Source: Enterobacter kobei (GTDB lineage Bacteria; Pseudomonadota; Gammaproteobacteria; Enterobacterales; Enterobacteriaceae). Taken from it: 64,000 nucleotides of DNA. This document shows, piece by piece, positions 62,179 to 64,000 of the stretch. Every line of letters begins with the position of its first letter. Positions within the stretch are counted from its first letter, which is position 1. A model generated the notes under the pieces. That model made no database searches and was not told the DNA's origin. It saw only the letters and a list, made by a program, of their open reading frames with translations. Position numbers and translations under genes: made by a program. The stretch is taken from NCBI RefSeq assembly GCF_018323985.1, contig NZ_AP024590.1, positions 372,001-436,000 of the forward strand, given 5' to 3'.

Positions 62179-63672
62179 ATGAGCAGTAGAGAACGTCAAT
62201 CGACGTTATATTCTTTTTCAGAATATGAATTAATTAAATTTTTTTTAATTCAGACGCTAAGGTCCGGTAATGCAGGACTGCTTTATGGCCCGCCGGGATG
62301 CGGCAAGTCGACGCTAGCCTATCAGCTTGCTGCGGCGTACCCTGGACACGCTTGCGTCTGGCGTGCCGGGGGCGACGAATATCGTAGCTGGATGATACCT
62401 GCAATAACGGTTGATGCAGATCCACCACCCGTCGCGGCCACGCATTTCTGGCAGCGCGCCATGCCAGCCGTAACCCACACCGATCAACCGGTACTGTTCA
62501 TTATTGATAATGCCGATGTGCTGGTCCGGCAACTGCCGGCGTTTATCCATGATTTCCGTCAGCTAGCCGCATCGCGCCGGGCGGGTGCCAGCCTGCTGCT
62601 GATCGGCAGCGAAGGGGTACTGCGTCATAAACGCATCAAGCCGCTCATTGACGTACCGGTCTGCATGAATGCGCCCGATGCTGACGACACTCATGCTTTT
62701 ATGCTTCATGAAATCAACGTCGATGAAAACGAGCCGGTTCAGCTCCGCCCCGCATTCACCTGGCGTGCGGCTAAGGCGGCGCGGGGAAATCTTGCGCTCC
62801 TCAGCAGGCTTGCCAGATCGGCTGAGCAAATGGCACGCGCCAGCCAGGCAACCACACTGACCGCGCGGCAGGAGGGGCAACTCATTCATGTGCTCGCACC
62901 ACAGCGCAACGTTATGCGTTGCGGGATCCTGCTGACGTTGTACGCCGGACTGGCCTTTACCGTTGGCTGGCTGGGGAGTGATGTGATAAAGCCGGTATTG
63001 CCCGTGCCCGCATGGATGATGCTCCCGCCAGCGGAAAAAGAGCCGGTCGCCGATATTACTGAGGTCGGCGCGGATGCACGTAATGCCATGCAACAACTGT
63101 TCAACACCTGGGGATATGACGTGCAGCCCGACGAGGCCTGGTGCGATCAGGCGGAACGCGCAGAACTGGTATGCGAAAGCGGTAAAGACAGTCTGAACAC
63201 GCTGGCGGCACGTGGATTGCCGTGGATCGCGCAGCTCAATGCAGATAAACATGTATTACACGCCGTGGTAATGCGTATCTCGGAAAGTGAACTTGATCTG
63301 CTCATTAGGGGGAAAACCTGGACCGTGCAGCGCACCTGGTTTGAGCCACGCTGGGACGGGAACTTTATCCTGATGGAAAAACGGACGCCAGACGGAGAAA
63401 TGACCGTTTCCGGGAACAGCTCGCCGGAAAGTATTGTCTGGCTGGATGCCATGCTCAGTCGAACGCTGAACATTCCAGCCGAGAAGACGGGGGAGTGGAC
63501 CCCGATGCTTGTTGAGAAAGTGAAGCGCTTCCAGCAGCGGGAAAACCTTAAGCAGGACGGTAAACCGGGTAAACAGACGCTCATCCGCCTGCAACAGGCT
63601 CTTGGGGAGGCGCCGCAGCTGATTAATGAAAGTCTGTCAGACGCAATAGCTATAAAGGAAAGCGCAAAATGA
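62179..63672 (+). CDS. gspA: Type II secretion ATPase-linked protein GspA
   Basis: This 497-residue protein has an N-terminal AAA-type ATPase (Walker A GPPGCGKS at 37-44, Walker B LFIIDNADVL near 115), one membrane span (LLTLYAGLAFTVGWLG near 260) and a periplasmic domain ending in a peptidoglycan-binding module (VKRFQQRENLKQDGKPGKQT). In Aeromonas and Vibrio, GspA with GspB helps place the secretin through the cell wall. It is divergent from gspC and overlaps gspB (ATGA). Confidence 0.92.
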   Translation: MSSRERQSTLYSFSEYELIKFFLIQTLRSGNAGLLYGPPGCGKSTLAYQLAAAYPGHACVWRAGGDEYRSWMIPAITVDADPPPVAATHFWQRAMPAVTHTDQPVLFIIDNADVLVRQLPAFIHDFRQLAASRRAGASLLLIGSEGVLRHKRIKPLIDVPVCMNAPDADDTHAFMLHEINVDENEPVQLRPAFTWRAAKAARGNLALLSRLARSAEQMARASQATTLTARQEGQLIHVLAPQRNVMRCGILLTLYAGLAFTVGWLGSDVIKPVLPVPAWMMLPPAEKEPVADITEVGADARNAMQQLFNTWGYDVQPDEAWCDQAERAELVCESGKDSLNTLAARGLPWIAQLNADKHVLHAVVMRISESELDLLIRGKTWTVQRTWFEPRWDGNFILMEKRTPDGEMTVSGNSSPESIVWLDAMLSRTLNIPAEKTGEWTPMLVEKVKRFQQRENLKQDGKPGKQTLIRLQQALGEAPQLINESLSDAIAIKESAK

Positions 63673-64000
63673 TGCGGATCTTCAGGGCTTATCATATGCA
63701 GGTTTCAGGGCAGAGTGCGGTCGAGCTGACCATGACACCCGGCGAGCGTAAACGACGCTGCCTGCGGGCAGGGGGCTGGTCATTGTGGATCATCATGATG
63801 CTGGTGTGCGGTTACTACGGCCACGTTCTCTGGCGACAGTACTTTCCTGAGGTCGCCGACAGCAGCGTTAATAAGGCTATGCGTCCCTACTGGCTGTCGG
63901 ACGTGCATTATGTGTTTAAAAAGGGCCCGCTGCCTGCGCGCATCGAAATCGATAATGAGGTAACCCCCGAAGAAGGGTATACGCCAGACAGCGAACTGAC
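63669..64000 (+). CDS. gspB: Type II secretion protein GspB (partial, cut by window end)
   Basis: 110 codons are visible without a stop. The start ATG overlaps the gspA stop; a second ATG follows at 63672. A short cytoplasmic part leads to a membrane span (SLWIIMMLVCGYYGHVLW, about residues 43-60), then a periplasmic part with AMRPYWLSDVHYV. The position and topology fit GspB, the partner of GspA in secretin assembly. Confidence 0.88.
   Translation, partial: MMRIFRAYHMQVSGQSAVELTMTPGERKRRCLRAGGWSLWIIMMLVCGYYGHVLWRQYFPEVADSSVNKAMRPYWLSDVHYVFKKGPLPARIEIDNEVTPEEGYTPDSEL

Overview
The window is chromosomal DNA of an enterobacterium (order Enterobacterales, family Enterobacteriaceae). Gene order from gph-trpS through nir, crp, kefGB, slyD-fkpA, tus, the str operon, bfd-bfr and gsp follows the Escherichia coli K-12 backbone almost gene for gene, and many proteins have the same length as their K-12 counterparts as I remember them. 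It is not E. coli K-12 itself. The frl (fructoselysine) genes are missing, a toxin-antitoxin pair sits between fic and pabA, a complete malonate decarboxylase cluster sits between yheS and yheT, and the chitinase next to bfd is a different protein. Malonate use plus this backbone suggests a Citrobacter/Enterobacter/Lelliottia/Kluyvera-type organism; I cannot fix the genus from sequence alone.

Layout. 1-1100: end of gph and trpS. 1300-8790: the poorly understood yhfZYXW-php-yhfUTS operon (regulators, two PLP-type enzymes, a phosphomutase-like protein, a phosphotriesterase homologue, a membrane protein). Two copies of one inverted repeat lie before yhfZ and before yhfX. 8800-14550: yhfL and the nirBDC-cysG nitrite reductase operon (minus strand), with a textbook FNR + NarL/NarP promoter and an ERIC repeat between nirD and nirC. 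14.7-20.4 kb: tsgA, ppiA, yhfG-fic, an inserted RelE-like/XRE toxin-antitoxin module with a palindromic operator, pabA, argD. 20.5-26.2 kb: yhfK, crp, yhfA, prkB, yheU, yheT. 26.4-34.6 kb: mdcABCDEFGH and the LysR gene mdcR. 34.6-43.3 kb: yheS, kefGB, yheV, slyD, slyX, fkpA, yheO, tusDCB. 43.3-47.9 kb: rpsL-rpsG-fusA-tufA. 48.1-51.2 kb: a GH18 chitinase, bfd and bfr. 51.2-64.0 kb: type II secretion genes gspO to gspC on the minus strand and divergent gspA-gspB, the last cut by the window end.

How the parts work together. The mdc genes form one malonate pathway: uptake (MdcF), prosthetic-group synthesis and attachment (MdcB, MdcG), ACP loading (MdcH) and decarboxylation (MdcACDE), controlled by MdcR. 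NirBD reduces nitrite to ammonium with siroheme made by CysG, and NirC moves nitrite. The chitinase has a signal peptide and lies beside the type II secretion genes, so it is the obvious candidate cargo. Bfd and Bfr handle iron storage behind a Fur-like site.

The parts that look least ordinary are the yhf operator pair, the toxin-antitoxin insertion with its 19-bp operator, the chitinase with two unrecognised C-terminal repeats, and a structured leader before yheO. No tRNA, rRNA, insertion sequence, prophage or CRISPR array was seen.
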